Below, piece by piece: positions 19,675 to 27,070 of a stretch of DNA of 64,000 bases; the stretch's first letter is position 1; the number at the start of each line of letters is the position of its first letter. Under the pieces are notes generated by a model. The model had not been told where the DNA came from. It ran no database searches and saw nothing but the letters and a program-made list of their open reading frames with translations. The DNA is from Sunxiuqinia elliptica (GTDB taxonomy: Bacteria > Bacteroidota > Bacteroidia > Bacteroidales > Prolixibacteraceae), in the NCBI RefSeq assembly GCF_900113005.1, contig NZ_FONW01000001.1:248001-312000 (forward strand), written 5' to 3'. The position numbers and the translations under genes are program-made.

Positions 19675-19803
19675 GCTCACCCCAAAAATCAATACCAATA
19701 GGCCAGACAAATCTCTCCATTGAACAGAAGATCCATCCATCCGCTACTATTCATTAAATATTGGAAATCTTAGTGTTAATTTTGTTTTTGGTGTCATTTT
19801 CTG

Positions 19804-19834
19804 TTTGGTTTTTCAGAAAAAAGAAATACTTTTG
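19804..19834 (+). promoter_or_regulatory. Promoter of the rplM-rpsI transcript
   Basis: A -33 TTTG (19804-19807) and a -7 box TACTTTTG (19827-19834) are separated by 19 bases, a near-perfect Bacteroidota promoter. It leaves an unusually long leader before rplM. Confidence 0.75.
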
Positions 19835-19840
19835 CAGTCC

Positions 19841-19997
19841 CGATTATTGTCCGTACTTGCAGTTCTTATAAATAATTGATAATGTTGACGGTAGAAAGTT
19901 TATCAACATGCCCGATGTTAATAAGCCAGAAGCCGACCAACCAATTGAAATGTAAGTTTTTGCAACTTTTAGTGTTAATTTAAAAAATTAAAGGCAA
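19841..19997 (+). promoter_or_regulatory. Long 5' leader of rplM, possible autoregulatory RNA
   Basis: About 157 bases separate the expected transcription start from the rplM GTG. The leader holds a 7-bp perfect stem (19882-19888 with 19903-19909, 14-base loop) and a short open frame from ATG 19882 of about 33 codons. Ribosomal leaders of this kind often bind the encoded protein; no known L13 leader consensus could be checked here. Confidence 0.4.
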
Positions 19998-20456
19998 GTG
20001 GATACTTTATCTTACAAGACCGTCTCGGCCAATAGTGCCACGGCAAATAAGGAATGGGTTGTTGTTGATGCAACAGATATGGTACTGGGTCGTTTAGCCA
20101 GTGCAGTTGCTAAGATGCTGAGAGGAAAACACAAACCCAACTTTACACCTCACGCTGACTGTGGGGACAATGTAATTGTAATCAATGCAGAAAAAGTGCG
20201 ATTGACAGGTAAAAAAATGACTGACAAAATTTACCTGCGTCACACAGGCTACCCAGGTGGACAGCGTTCACAAACACCTGCTGATGTTTTAGCCAAGTAC
20301 CCAGAACGTATTGTAGAGTCTGCTGTTCGCGGCATGCTTCCTAAAAATCGTTTGGGCCGTAAGGTTTATGGAAACATGAAAGTGTATGTTGGTGCTGAGC
20401 ACAAACAAGAAGCTCAAAACCCAAAAGTAATTGATTTAAACAAGATTAAATTATAA
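19998..20456 (+). CDS. rplM: 50S ribosomal protein L13
   Basis: L13 is an early assembly protein of the large subunit. The 152-aa product begins with GTG 19998 and reads MDTLSYKTVSANSAT, matching Bacteroidota L13; no ATG is available upstream in a sensible position. Core motifs VVDATDMVLGRLAS and KMLRGKHKPNFTPH are present. rpsI begins 2 bases after its stop, so the two are coupled. Expression is driven from the promoter at 19804-19834 with a long leader. Confidence 0.97.
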   Translation: MDTLSYKTVSANSATANKEWVVVDATDMVLGRLASAVAKMLRGKHKPNFTPHADCGDNVIVINAEKVRLTGKKMTDKIYLRHTGYPGGQRSQTPADVLAKYPERIVESAVRGMLPKNRLGRKVYGNMKVYVGAEHKQEAQNPKVIDLNKIKL

Positions 20457-20458
20457 CA

Positions 20459-20845
20459 ATGGAAGTAGTAAATACCCTAGGACGTAGAAAATCTGCTGTG
20501 GCTCGCGTATACATCAGCGAGGGTAAAGGAAATGTTACCATCAACAAAAGGGATTTAAAAGAATATTTCCCAAATGGAACACTACAGTATATTGTTATGC
20601 AACCATTAAACCTGCTTGGTGTAGCTGATCAATATGATGTAAAAGTAAATCTTGATGGTGGTGGTATTAAAGGTCAGGCTGAAGCGTTGCGTTTAGCCAT
20701 TTCAAGAGCTTTAATCGAAATTGATGCTGAATCAAGACCAGTACTGAAACAAGCCGGCTTCCTGACACGTGACCCACGCGAAGTGGAACGTAAGAAACCA
20801 GGTCAACCAAAAGCACGGAAACGTTTCCAGTTCTCAAAACGTTAA
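20459..20845 (+). CDS. rpsI: 30S ribosomal protein S9
   Basis: S9 (128 aa) sits in the head of the small subunit, and its C-terminal tail reaches the P-site tRNA. It starts MEVVNTLGRRKSAVARVYI and ends in the highly basic RKRFQFSKR tail with the conserved terminal KR. It follows rplM by 2 bases. rpsB follows after 114 bases, with a possible leader hairpin between. Confidence 0.97.
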   Translation: MEVVNTLGRRKSAVARVYISEGKGNVTINKRDLKEYFPNGTLQYIVMQPLNLLGVADQYDVKVNLDGGGIKGQAEALRLAISRALIEIDAESRPVLKQAGFLTRDPREVERKKPGQPKARKRFQFSKR

Positions 20846-20881
20846 TCGATATTTTCAATCTAAATATGACTGTGGATCTGA

Positions 20882-20926
20882 AACCATTGAGACTCCCAGC
20901 TTTAGGCCAGGGGCTACTCAAAGGTT
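20882..20926 (+). promoter_or_regulatory. Candidate rpsB leader hairpin
   Basis: Bases 20882-20890 pair with 20918-20926 (nine positions, one mismatch) around a G/C-rich core, 33 bases before the rpsB ATG. S2 leaders with autoregulation are known in other bacteria; that this is one is inference. Confidence 0.3.
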
Positions 20927-20959
20927 GCTTTTCAACAAATTATTTAAAAAAGTAAAAAG

Positions 20960-21766
20960 ATGCCAAGAACAAATTTTCAAGAATTATTGGATGCAGGTGT
21001 ACACTTTGGTCACCTGAAAAGAAAGTGGAATCCAAACATGGCTCCATACATTTTCATGGAGAAAAACGGAATTCACATCATCGATCTTCAAAAAACAGTT
21101 GTGAAAATCGATGAGGCTGCTGCCGCCTTGAAACAAATCGCCAAATCGGGTCGCAAAATTCTATTCGTAGCAACAAAGAAACAAGCTAAAGACATTGTTG
21201 CTGACAACGTAGGTAATGTAAACATGCCTTACGTAGTAGAGCGTTGGCCAGGTGGTATGCTAACAAACTTCCCAACAATCCGCAAAGCGGTCAAAAAAAT
21301 GATCTCCATCGATAAAATGATGAAAGACAATAGTTGGGATAACTTGTCAAAACGCGAAAAGTTGCAAATTACCCGTCAACGTGCAAAACTGGAAAAAGTA
21401 CTCGGTAGTATTGCTGACCTGACTCGGCTTCCAGCAGCACTATTTGTTGTTGACGTATTGAAAGAAAAAATCGCTGTACGCGAAGCTCAAAAACTGGGTA
21501 TTCCTGTTTTTGCAATGGTAGATACAAACTCTGATCCAGAAGGTCTTGATTTTGTTATTCCAGCTAACGACGACGCTTCTCAATCAATCCGTTTGATTAC
21601 TCGCATCATGTGCGATGCAATCGGCGAAGGCTTGAACGAACGCAAAGTTGAACGCGAAAAAGAAGGTGACGACGAAAAACCTAAAAAAGCGAAAAGCAAA
21701 AAATCAGCTGCAAAAGCAGAAACTGAAAAGGTTGACGTTGAAAACGACACCAAAGAAAAAGAATAA
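20960..21766 (+). CDS. rpsB: 30S ribosomal protein S2
   Basis: S2 (268 aa) binds late to the small subunit and is needed with S1 for mRNA binding. The start MPRTNFQELLDAGVHFGHLK is typical for Bacteroidota, and the motifs RWPGGMLTNF and VDTNSDPEGLDF are present. It carries a long Lys/Glu-rich C-terminal extension (about residues 228-268), which is variable in the family. tsf follows after 34 bases, as in most bacteria. Confidence 0.97.
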   Translation: MPRTNFQELLDAGVHFGHLKRKWNPNMAPYIFMEKNGIHIIDLQKTVVKIDEAAAALKQIAKSGRKILFVATKKQAKDIVADNVGNVNMPYVVERWPGGMLTNFPTIRKAVKKMISIDKMMKDNSWDNLSKREKLQITRQRAKLEKVLGSIADLTRLPAALFVVDVLKEKIAVREAQKLGIPVFAMVDTNSDPEGLDFVIPANDDASQSIRLITRIMCDAIGEGLNERKVEREKEGDDEKPKKAKSKKSAAKAETEKVDVENDTKEKE

Positions 21767-21800
21767 TTGCTCTTTTAACATATAAAAAACACAAACAATT

Positions 21801-22628
21801 ATGGCAATCTCTGCTGCAGATGTAATGAAGTTGCGTAAAGCAACAGGTGCCGGCATGATGGACTGTAAAAATGCCCTTGCCGACGCAAATGGTGACTTTG
21901 ATGCCGCGGTTCAAATTATCCGCGAAAAAGGTAAACTAGTAGCAAACAAGCGTTCTGACCGCGAAGCCTCTGAAGGTGTTGCCCTTGCCGGTGTAAGTGA
22001 AGACAATCAATTTGGAGCAATTGTAGTTCTTAACTGCGAAACTGACTTCGTAGCTAAAAACGAAGATTTCGTTAAAACAACTCAAAAATTCCTGGATGCT
22101 GCACTTGCCAACAAGCCAGCTGATTTGGAAGCTTTGAAAGCAATTGAAGTTGAAGGACGTACCATTGAGTCTCATGTAACTGAACAAACTGGTGTTATCG
22201 GTGAAAAAATCGAATTGTCATTCTATGGCAAAATTGAAGCCGGTGCTGTTGTTCCTTACATCCACCCAGGAAATAAACTAGCTACTTTAGTTGGTTTCAA
22301 CAAAGGTGGAGTTGACACGCAGGTGATGAAAGATGTTGCTATGCAAGTAGCTGCAATGAGCCCTGTAGCTGTTGATAAAGACAATGTTGCTCCTGAAGTC
22401 GTAGAGAAAGAGTTGGAAATTGCTAAGGAAAAATTCCGTCAGGAAGGAAAACCAGAAGCAATGCTTGACAAAATTGCTCAAGGTTCATTGAATAAATTCT
22501 TCAAAGAAAATACGTTGTTGAACCAAGCTTTTGTTAAAGACAACAAACAAACAGTGAAAGAATATTTAGTATCAGCTGACAAAGATCTTAGCGTTACTGA
22601 ATTCATTCGCTTTGCACTTTCTGAATAA
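21801..22628 (+). CDS. tsf: Translation elongation factor Ts
   Basis: EF-Ts releases GDP from EF-Tu. The 275-aa protein has the N-terminal UBA-like domain with AADVMKLRKATGAGMMDCK, the TDFVAKN motif (about residue 78) that inserts into EF-Tu, and the C-terminal dimerisation region. It follows rpsB by 34 bases and is closed by a strong palindromic terminator at 22647-22678. Confidence 0.97.
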   Translation: MAISAADVMKLRKATGAGMMDCKNALADANGDFDAAVQIIREKGKLVANKRSDREASEGVALAGVSEDNQFGAIVVLNCETDFVAKNEDFVKTTQKFLDAALANKPADLEALKAIEVEGRTIESHVTEQTGVIGEKIELSFYGKIEAGAVVPYIHPGNKLATLVGFNKGGVDTQVMKDVAMQVAAMSPVAVDKDNVAPEVVEKELEIAKEKFRQEGKPEAMLDKIAQGSLNKFFKENTLLNQAFVKDNKQTVKEYLVSADKDLSVTEFIRFALSE

Positions 22629-22646
22629 GCTATATACAGCATAAAT

Positions 22647-22678
22647 AAAAAGGAGTTTCCAGCTGGAAACTCCTTTTT
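22647..22678. terminator. Palindromic bidirectional terminator after tsf
   Basis: A perfect inverted repeat (22647-22660 with 22665-22678, 4-base AGCT loop) is flanked by A and T runs. It serves tsf on the plus strand and the DUF2807 genes on the minus strand. Confidence 0.88.
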
Positions 22679-22696
22679 TTGTGTCAAAATCAATAT

Positions 22697-23416
22697 CTAA
22701 TACCTGTAAACATCTCCACCACTTGACTCGTTAATATCTTTCCTTTTTGGGTCACCTTTATACCGAATATCCCCACCACTGCTCGCAGAGGCTCTCAATT
22801 CTTCTGTGGCATGAACTTCAGCATCAGCTCCGCTGGAAACACTCACCTTACAATATTTAGCGACAAAATCATCGCAAGAAATATCGGCACCACTGGAGGA
22901 GGATGCTTCAAAACGATCTGTTCTCCCTGAGATCTCAGCGTCAGAGCCACTGCTTGTATCAAGCCATACAGCCTTAGCTGTTACATCGTCTAGTTCAACA
23001 TCAGCTCCAGCGCTTACGGCAATCTTTAGTTCATCGAGTTTAAACGCATTTTCCGATTCAACATCAGCACCTGCTGAAACATCTAAGCGAGTCAGATCAT
23101 CAAACGTGACATAACAAGAACGCTCCTTATTCCACATCCAGTTTCGGTTCTTTTTCATGTAAATGTGCAAAATTCCATTCCGCACCTCGGTAATGATATC
23201 ATCAATAAGATCTGGATCAGCTTTCACAACCACTTCTTCGGCGTTTCCTTGAGTCAGGTATAAGTCGATACCACTACTAACAGAGATTCCATGAAACGCT
23301 GCCGTATTACGCTGCTGGGTATTTCTTTTCTCACTATAGCCATGCCCGGGCATTAAGAAAAACAGGCCTACCAGAAAAGCCATTGCTAAGTACAAATGTT
23401 TTTTACTTGTGTTCAT
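22697..23416 (-). CDS. DUF2807 (GIN-domain) exported protein, copy 1
   Basis: This 239-aa exported protein has a signal peptide (about residues 1-28) and a DUF2807 domain, which folds as a right-handed beta-helix. The short repeated signature SSGxD or SAGADxE recurs about every 18-20 residues from residue 45 to the C-terminal SSGGDVYRY. Function is unproven; related proteins were once called putative autotransporter adhesins. It is the second gene of a tandem pair with the paralogue upstream (35-base gap), and transcription ends at the hairpin at 22647-22678. Unlike its partner it has no lipobox Cys. Confidence 0.85.
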   Translation of the reverse strand: MNTSKKHLYLAMAFLVGLFFLMPGHGYSEKRNTQQRNTAAFHGISVSSGIDLYLTQGNAEEVVVKADPDLIDDIITEVRNGILHIYMKKNRNWMWNKERSCYVTFDDLTRLDVSAGADVESENAFKLDELKIAVSAGADVELDDVTAKAVWLDTSSGSDAEISGRTDRFEASSSSGADISCDDFVAKYCKVSVSSGADAEVHATEELRASASSGGDIRYKGDPKRKDINESSGGDVYRY

Positions 23417-23450
23417 CGCTCTCTACTATTTTAATCTATTAATATTTCTT

Positions 23451-24170
23451 CTATCTCTTTAAAACATTCCCGCCTGAAGATGTGCTAATTTCTACTGTTT
23501 TCGGATTTCCTGAGTAGAAAACATTTCCTCCACTCGATGCTTCTCCCTCAAACTTCCTAGTCGCCTTAATATGAATATTAGCCCCACTGGAAGCATCAGC
23601 AAAACAGGCATCAGCAGTAAGCTCTCCCGCTTTTAGAATTGCTCCGGAGGAAGCCTTCAAGTTCACTGATTGCGCCTTTCCAGCTAACTTCATATTAGCT
23701 CCTGAAGACACTTTCCCTTCCAAATGATCCAGATTTATTTTCAGATCCTGGCTGCTTCCTGAACTCGATTTTGTCTCCAGATTTTTCAGCTGCAGCATGC
23801 CATCAGAAGAAACACTTGCACCAGCATTCGTATGCAAAGCATCAATATCTTTAAACTCTACAATAATTGACATTTTAGTCGCATTCTTAATTCGTTGATC
23901 CGTGTACAAGCGAAGTTCATCTCCTCGAACTTCACTTTGGATAACATCATGCAAGTTTTCATCGGCTTCAACAATCACTTGATTTCTATCTGTTTGTTTT
24001 AAGATAACCTTTAAGCCGGTAGACACTTTTAATTGTTCAAAATCGCCAACATCTCGATAAGAAGTTGTTACATTCCCATTTCCTTTAATCGATGGACCAA
24101 GAAACATACAGGCTGAAAAAGCCACGATAAAGGTCAAAAAAGATAGGGTTAGGATAATTGTTTTTTTCAT
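23451..24170 (-). CDS. DUF2807 (GIN-domain) lipoprotein, copy 2
   Basis: This 239-aa paralogue of the neighbouring gene is equal in length. Its signal peptide has a lipobox-like IVAFSACMF around Cys21, so it is probably a lipoprotein, in contrast to copy 1. The domain begins with GNGNVTTSYRDVGDFEQLKV and shows the same spaced SSGAN or SSGGN repeats up to SSGGNVLKR at the end. The pair likely arose by tandem duplication followed by change of anchoring; the role, possibly at the cell surface, is unknown. No promoter box could be placed with confidence. Confidence 0.85.
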   Translation of the reverse strand: MKKTIILTLSFLTFIVAFSACMFLGPSIKGNGNVTTSYRDVGDFEQLKVSTGLKVILKQTDRNQVIVEADENLHDVIQSEVRGDELRLYTDQRIKNATKMSIIVEFKDIDALHTNAGASVSSDGMLQLKNLETKSSSGSSQDLKINLDHLEGKVSSGANMKLAGKAQSVNLKASSGAILKAGELTADACFADASSGANIHIKATRKFEGEASSGGNVFYSGNPKTVEISTSSGGNVLKR

Positions 24171-24442
24171 TCTCTAAGTATTGTTTGCAGGTTATAAATA
24201 GCACATCTTCTGCATTCTTCTTTTATCCAGGAAAGGGTAAGAAGTAAGACCAATGCAAAATCATTTCAAAAACCTGTTCATCTAATGGACGAACAAATTT
24301 GTTTTTCGTTACACAAGATAAAAATGACTCAGGGGAATATCCTTGAATTTTCGTTAAACACCCGGAAATAATCGGTGAAAACGTTCGATAGAAGTAATCA
24401 TCTAGAAATAAAGCGAATAAAAAAACTCGAAGCACCCGACGA

Positions 24443-25210
24443 TTATTGAGCGATAAACTCACCAATAATCATCAGTCCATCCAATGTCAAATTCTCTTCA
24501 ACATGATTGATGCGCGAAGACTCTTTGTTAAAGATTCCTGACAAACCTCCTGTTGCAATCACATTGAGCTTCTCGCCCAGCTCTTTTTCCGTCTGTTCAA
24601 TCATTCGGTCAACCAGCCCCGTATAACCAATCATAACTCCAGATTGAATAGCATGAACCGTATTACGGCCTAAAACAGACGGCGGAACAGACAGCTGCAC
24701 ATGAGGAAGTTGTGCGGTGTTCCCCGCCAAAGAATTTACAGCAGTTCCTAATCCTGGGGCAATAGCAACCCCCAAAATTTCTCCAGTACCCGACAAGGTC
24801 AGAAATGTAAGTGCCGTTCCAAAATCAACCACCATACAGGGCTTTTCAAATTTAGTAAACGCCGCAGTTGCATTTGCCACCAAGTCTGTACCGATTTGGT
24901 ATGGATTTAAAATACGAATCGGGAGCCGGTGATAAATACCGGGTTCAATCACCAACACTTTCAACTTAAGAAGTCCCTCAAAAAGCTCTTGAAAATCATC
25001 ATTCAACGAAGGCACAACGCTACTTAACACTGCTCGCTGAATTGCTCCAATCTCCACTTGGGCATTCCCAAACAAAGAGCGAAAAATCACTTCATACTCG
25101 TCAGCGGTTTTTCGTGCGTCAGTCCTTATCCTCCAGATGTGTTTCCAACGATCTTGAGCTTTAAGCCCCAGAACAATGTTGGTATTGCCGATATCAATAG
25201 CTAATTGCAT
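24443..25210 (-). CDS. coaX: Type III pantothenate kinase
   Basis: CoaX phosphorylates pantothenate, the first step of coenzyme A synthesis, and is not feedback-inhibited by CoA. The 255-aa protein has the ASKHA-fold motifs: DIGNTNIVLG at the N-terminus (phosphate 1), a VVDFGTALTF segment (phosphate 2), and GLGTAVNSLAGNTAQLP around residue 150, which covers the pantothenate pocket. An ATG GGL segment near residue 215 is the adenosine site. Its 3' end is 272 bases from the DUF2807 genes; a small overlapping frame there is not convincing. Confidence 0.94.
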   Translation of the reverse strand: MQLAIDIGNTNIVLGLKAQDRWKHIWRIRTDARKTADEYEVIFRSLFGNAQVEIGAIQRAVLSSVVPSLNDDFQELFEGLLKLKVLVIEPGIYHRLPIRILNPYQIGTDLVANATAAFTKFEKPCMVVDFGTALTFLTLSGTGEILGVAIAPGLGTAVNSLAGNTAQLPHVQLSVPPSVLGRNTVHAIQSGVMIGYTGLVDRMIEQTEKELGEKLNVIATGGLSGIFNKESSRINHVEENLTLDGLMIIGEFIAQ

Positions 25211-25411
25211 AACATAGAATATTGAAACAAATAAACTAAAAATCCTTCAAAACAACAGGAACAAAAAGAAAGACTAAGCTTCATTTTTTATACTTTTATT
25301 GCCAAATAAGAGGCTACAACGGAATTGTGTCTATTTTTTTACTAATTTTAACAAAGCTAAACGTGCTACTCCCAGACCAAAAGCATGATTAACCTATATT
25401 ATTCTTGAGTT

Positions 25412-25918
25412 ATGCAAAATAACAAAGGGCCACTAATTTTTGTAGTAGAAGACAACCCCGTTTACAGCAAGCTAGTCGTTAGCTACCTGAAGACCAATAA
25501 ATTCCTTAACGTAGAAGCATTTTCAACCGGCGAAGAAGCCATCAAAGCGATGGAACGCCAACCCCGGATTGTCATTCAGGACTACCTTCTAGATGGAATG
25601 AATGGAATCGAGGTCTTAAAAAGAACCAAGAAAATAGCTCCCGAGGCGCAGTTTATCTTTCTGTCCGGACAAGACAGCATTGATATCGCCATTAATACCA
25701 TGAAGTATGGAGCTTACGATTATATCGTTAAAGACCAGATGGCGTTGAAAAAGCTTGTTAACAAGATGACCAAAATCCTATCCATCACACAACTGGAAAA
25801 GAGCAATAAGCGCTACCGAACTGGCGTGATCCTGTTTTTTATCTTTTTGTCACTGTTTATTGTTGTCATCATTGCCATGGCGATCATGTATCCTGAAACA
25901 TTTGGCCTAAGCTTTTAA
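25412..25918 (+). CDS. Stand-alone response regulator receiver with C-terminal membrane helix
   Basis: This 168-aa protein consists of a CheY-like receiver domain (about residues 7-125) followed by a short basic linker and one strong transmembrane helix (about 138-160). The phosphorylation site is intact: acidic pair Glu13/Asp14, acceptor Asp57 in IQDYLLDGMNG, Ser85 and Lys107. There is no DNA-binding or enzymatic output domain. A receiver fixed to the inner membrane at its own C-terminus is unusual; it could sequester phosphate, localise a partner, or act on a membrane protein. No histidine kinase is adjacent; the nearest in the window is the orphan kinase at 2428-3585, and a link is only a guess. 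Confidence 0.85.
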   Translation: MQNNKGPLIFVVEDNPVYSKLVVSYLKTNKFLNVEAFSTGEEAIKAMERQPRIVIQDYLLDGMNGIEVLKRTKKIAPEAQFIFLSGQDSIDIAINTMKYGAYDYIVKDQMALKKLVNKMTKILSITQLEKSNKRYRTGVILFFIFLSLFIVVIIAMAIMYPETFGLSF

Positions 25919-26062
25919 ACGACTCACTCTAAACACGGTACTGCATTTCTGACGAATACCTGCTATTCTTCAGTTGTGGCTAAATGCACACAACCATTCC
26001 TCAAATAAGCCTACCACAAACAATGCTGTAAAAAATAAACATGCTTGATAGCCTAGATTTTA

Positions 26063-26070
26063 TATTTTTG
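26063..26070 (+). promoter_or_regulatory. Promoter -7 box abutting the GIY-YIG gene
   Basis: TATTTTTG fits TAnnTTTG and ends only 4 bases before the ATG at 26075, so a transcript from it would be leaderless or nearly so. Confidence 0.45.
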
Positions 26071-26074
26071 CAGC

Positions 26075-26320
26075 ATGAACTATTATTCATACGTTTTATA
26101 CAACCAGGAGCATCATCGCTTTTACTACGGGTTCTGCATGGACCTGAAAAAGGCGGTGCAAGCTCACAACCAAGGAAAAGTTGAGCTAACAGCAAACTAT
26201 TCCAACTGGGTTATTCTCTATGACGAAGGGTTTCATAGTAAGCAGGAAGCCATTCGTCGGAGTCGGTTCTATCGTAGTGTTGCCGGACAACGCTATCTGA
26301 AAAACATTCTGAATTATTAG
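26075..26320 (+). CDS. GIY-YIG superfamily protein, catalytic residues degenerate
   Basis: This 81-aa protein has the fold of the small UvrC/URI-type GIY-YIG proteins: YSYVLYN and YYGF replace the GIY and YIG strands, followed by DLKKAVQAHNQGK. In active relatives an Arg lies in the DLxxRLxxH helix and a Glu in the AxxxE helix; here the first is Ala or Lys and the second Ser (EAIRRSRFYRS), so nuclease activity is doubtful. The start cannot be moved downstream because the first strand begins at residue 4. Such small proteins are frequent in Bacteroidota and often of unknown role. Confidence 0.75.
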   Translation: MNYYSYVLYNQEHHRFYYGFCMDLKKAVQAHNQGKVELTANYSNWVILYDEGFHSKQEAIRRSRFYRSVAGQRYLKNILNY

Positions 26321-26383
26321 ATTTTAACACCAATTCGTTAATAACCTGTTACACAAAGCACAATAAGCACTCGTGCTTTTTCG

Positions 26384-26391
26384 TATTTTTG
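26384..26391 (+). promoter_or_regulatory. Promoter -7 box for the SPOR lipoprotein gene
   Basis: TATTTTTG fits TAnnTTTG and lies 27 bases before ATG 26419. It covers the upstream in-frame start of the longer frame at 26389 and so supports the later start. Confidence 0.45.
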
Positions 26392-26418
26392 AAAGTTAAA
26401 CATGTAAATCAACAAGTC

Positions 26419-26928
26419 ATGAAGAAAATAATGATGGCGGTTTTAGCCTTGGGACTTTTAAGCTCAAGCTGTAAGGTATTTCAAAAAGTTAAAAAGGAGG
26501 ATAAACCTGCAACTGAAACCGTGCAGGATGATACTCAAACCAAAGTGTTTTCTGTTCCATCAACTCAAACTGAAGTAAGAGAAGCTCCAAGCTCTGATCG
26601 CATGTATGAGCAGGCTGAGAAAACAGAAAAGCCCGTTCGTATTCAATCGGAGACATTCACTTTTGCTCAAAAAGAAGATCAGGCAAAAAATGAGAATAAC
26701 AGCTATTTTGTCATCATCGGAAGTTTTAGCAGCAATGCGAACGCCAATCGCTACAAGCAAGAGTTGATTCCTCAAGGATTCAATCCAATTGTACTACACA
26801 GCGAAACTGGCTACTACCGCGTGTGTGTTAATTCATTTACTGATGAGTTTGAAGCTCGCAAACGAGTTTACCAAATCAGAAATGATTTCCCTCAATATGC
26901 CGACACTTGGTTGTTGATCAAGAAATAA
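26419..26928 (+). CDS. SPOR-domain lipoprotein
   Basis: With ATG 26419 the protein has 169 aa and a clear lipoprotein signal (LGLLSSSC). A polar, Thr/Glu-rich linker follows, and a C-terminal SPOR domain spans about residues 96-169, starting SYFVIIGSFSSNANANRYKQ. SPOR domains bind glycan strands lacking stem peptides at division sites, so a role in the division septum or peptidoglycan remodelling is likely. The upstream frame from 26389 adds ten residues before the signal and lies on the promoter box. A long hairpin terminator follows at 26968-27021. Confidence 0.88.
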   Translation: MKKIMMAVLALGLLSSSCKVFQKVKKEDKPATETVQDDTQTKVFSVPSTQTEVREAPSSDRMYEQAEKTEKPVRIQSETFTFAQKEDQAKNENNSYFVIIGSFSSNANANRYKQELIPQGFNPIVLHSETGYYRVCVNSFTDEFEARKRVYQIRNDFPQYADTWLLIKK

Positions 26929-26967
26929 GCTAAATACTTGTATTAGCTGAAAGAGAAGAAAAAACTT

Positions 26968-27021
26968 AGGGTTAATAAGTACCTGTTCCATTCTAAGGAC
27001 AGCACTTATTAACCCTTTTTA
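26968..27021 (+). terminator. Terminator after the SPOR lipoprotein gene
   Basis: A perfect 13-bp stem (26968-26980 with 27004-27016), with further inner pairing, is followed by five T. The converging aminotransferase gene ends 50 bases further on. Confidence 0.82.
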
Positions 27022-27070
27022 TTTTTGTAACGAGTCGACAGACTCTTGCTATTTTCTTTTCAATACTCGC

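Noticed and set aside
24223-24465. 80-codon minus-strand frame after coaX
   Set aside because: It overlaps the coaX 3' end in another frame, has no family resemblance and no upstream signal.
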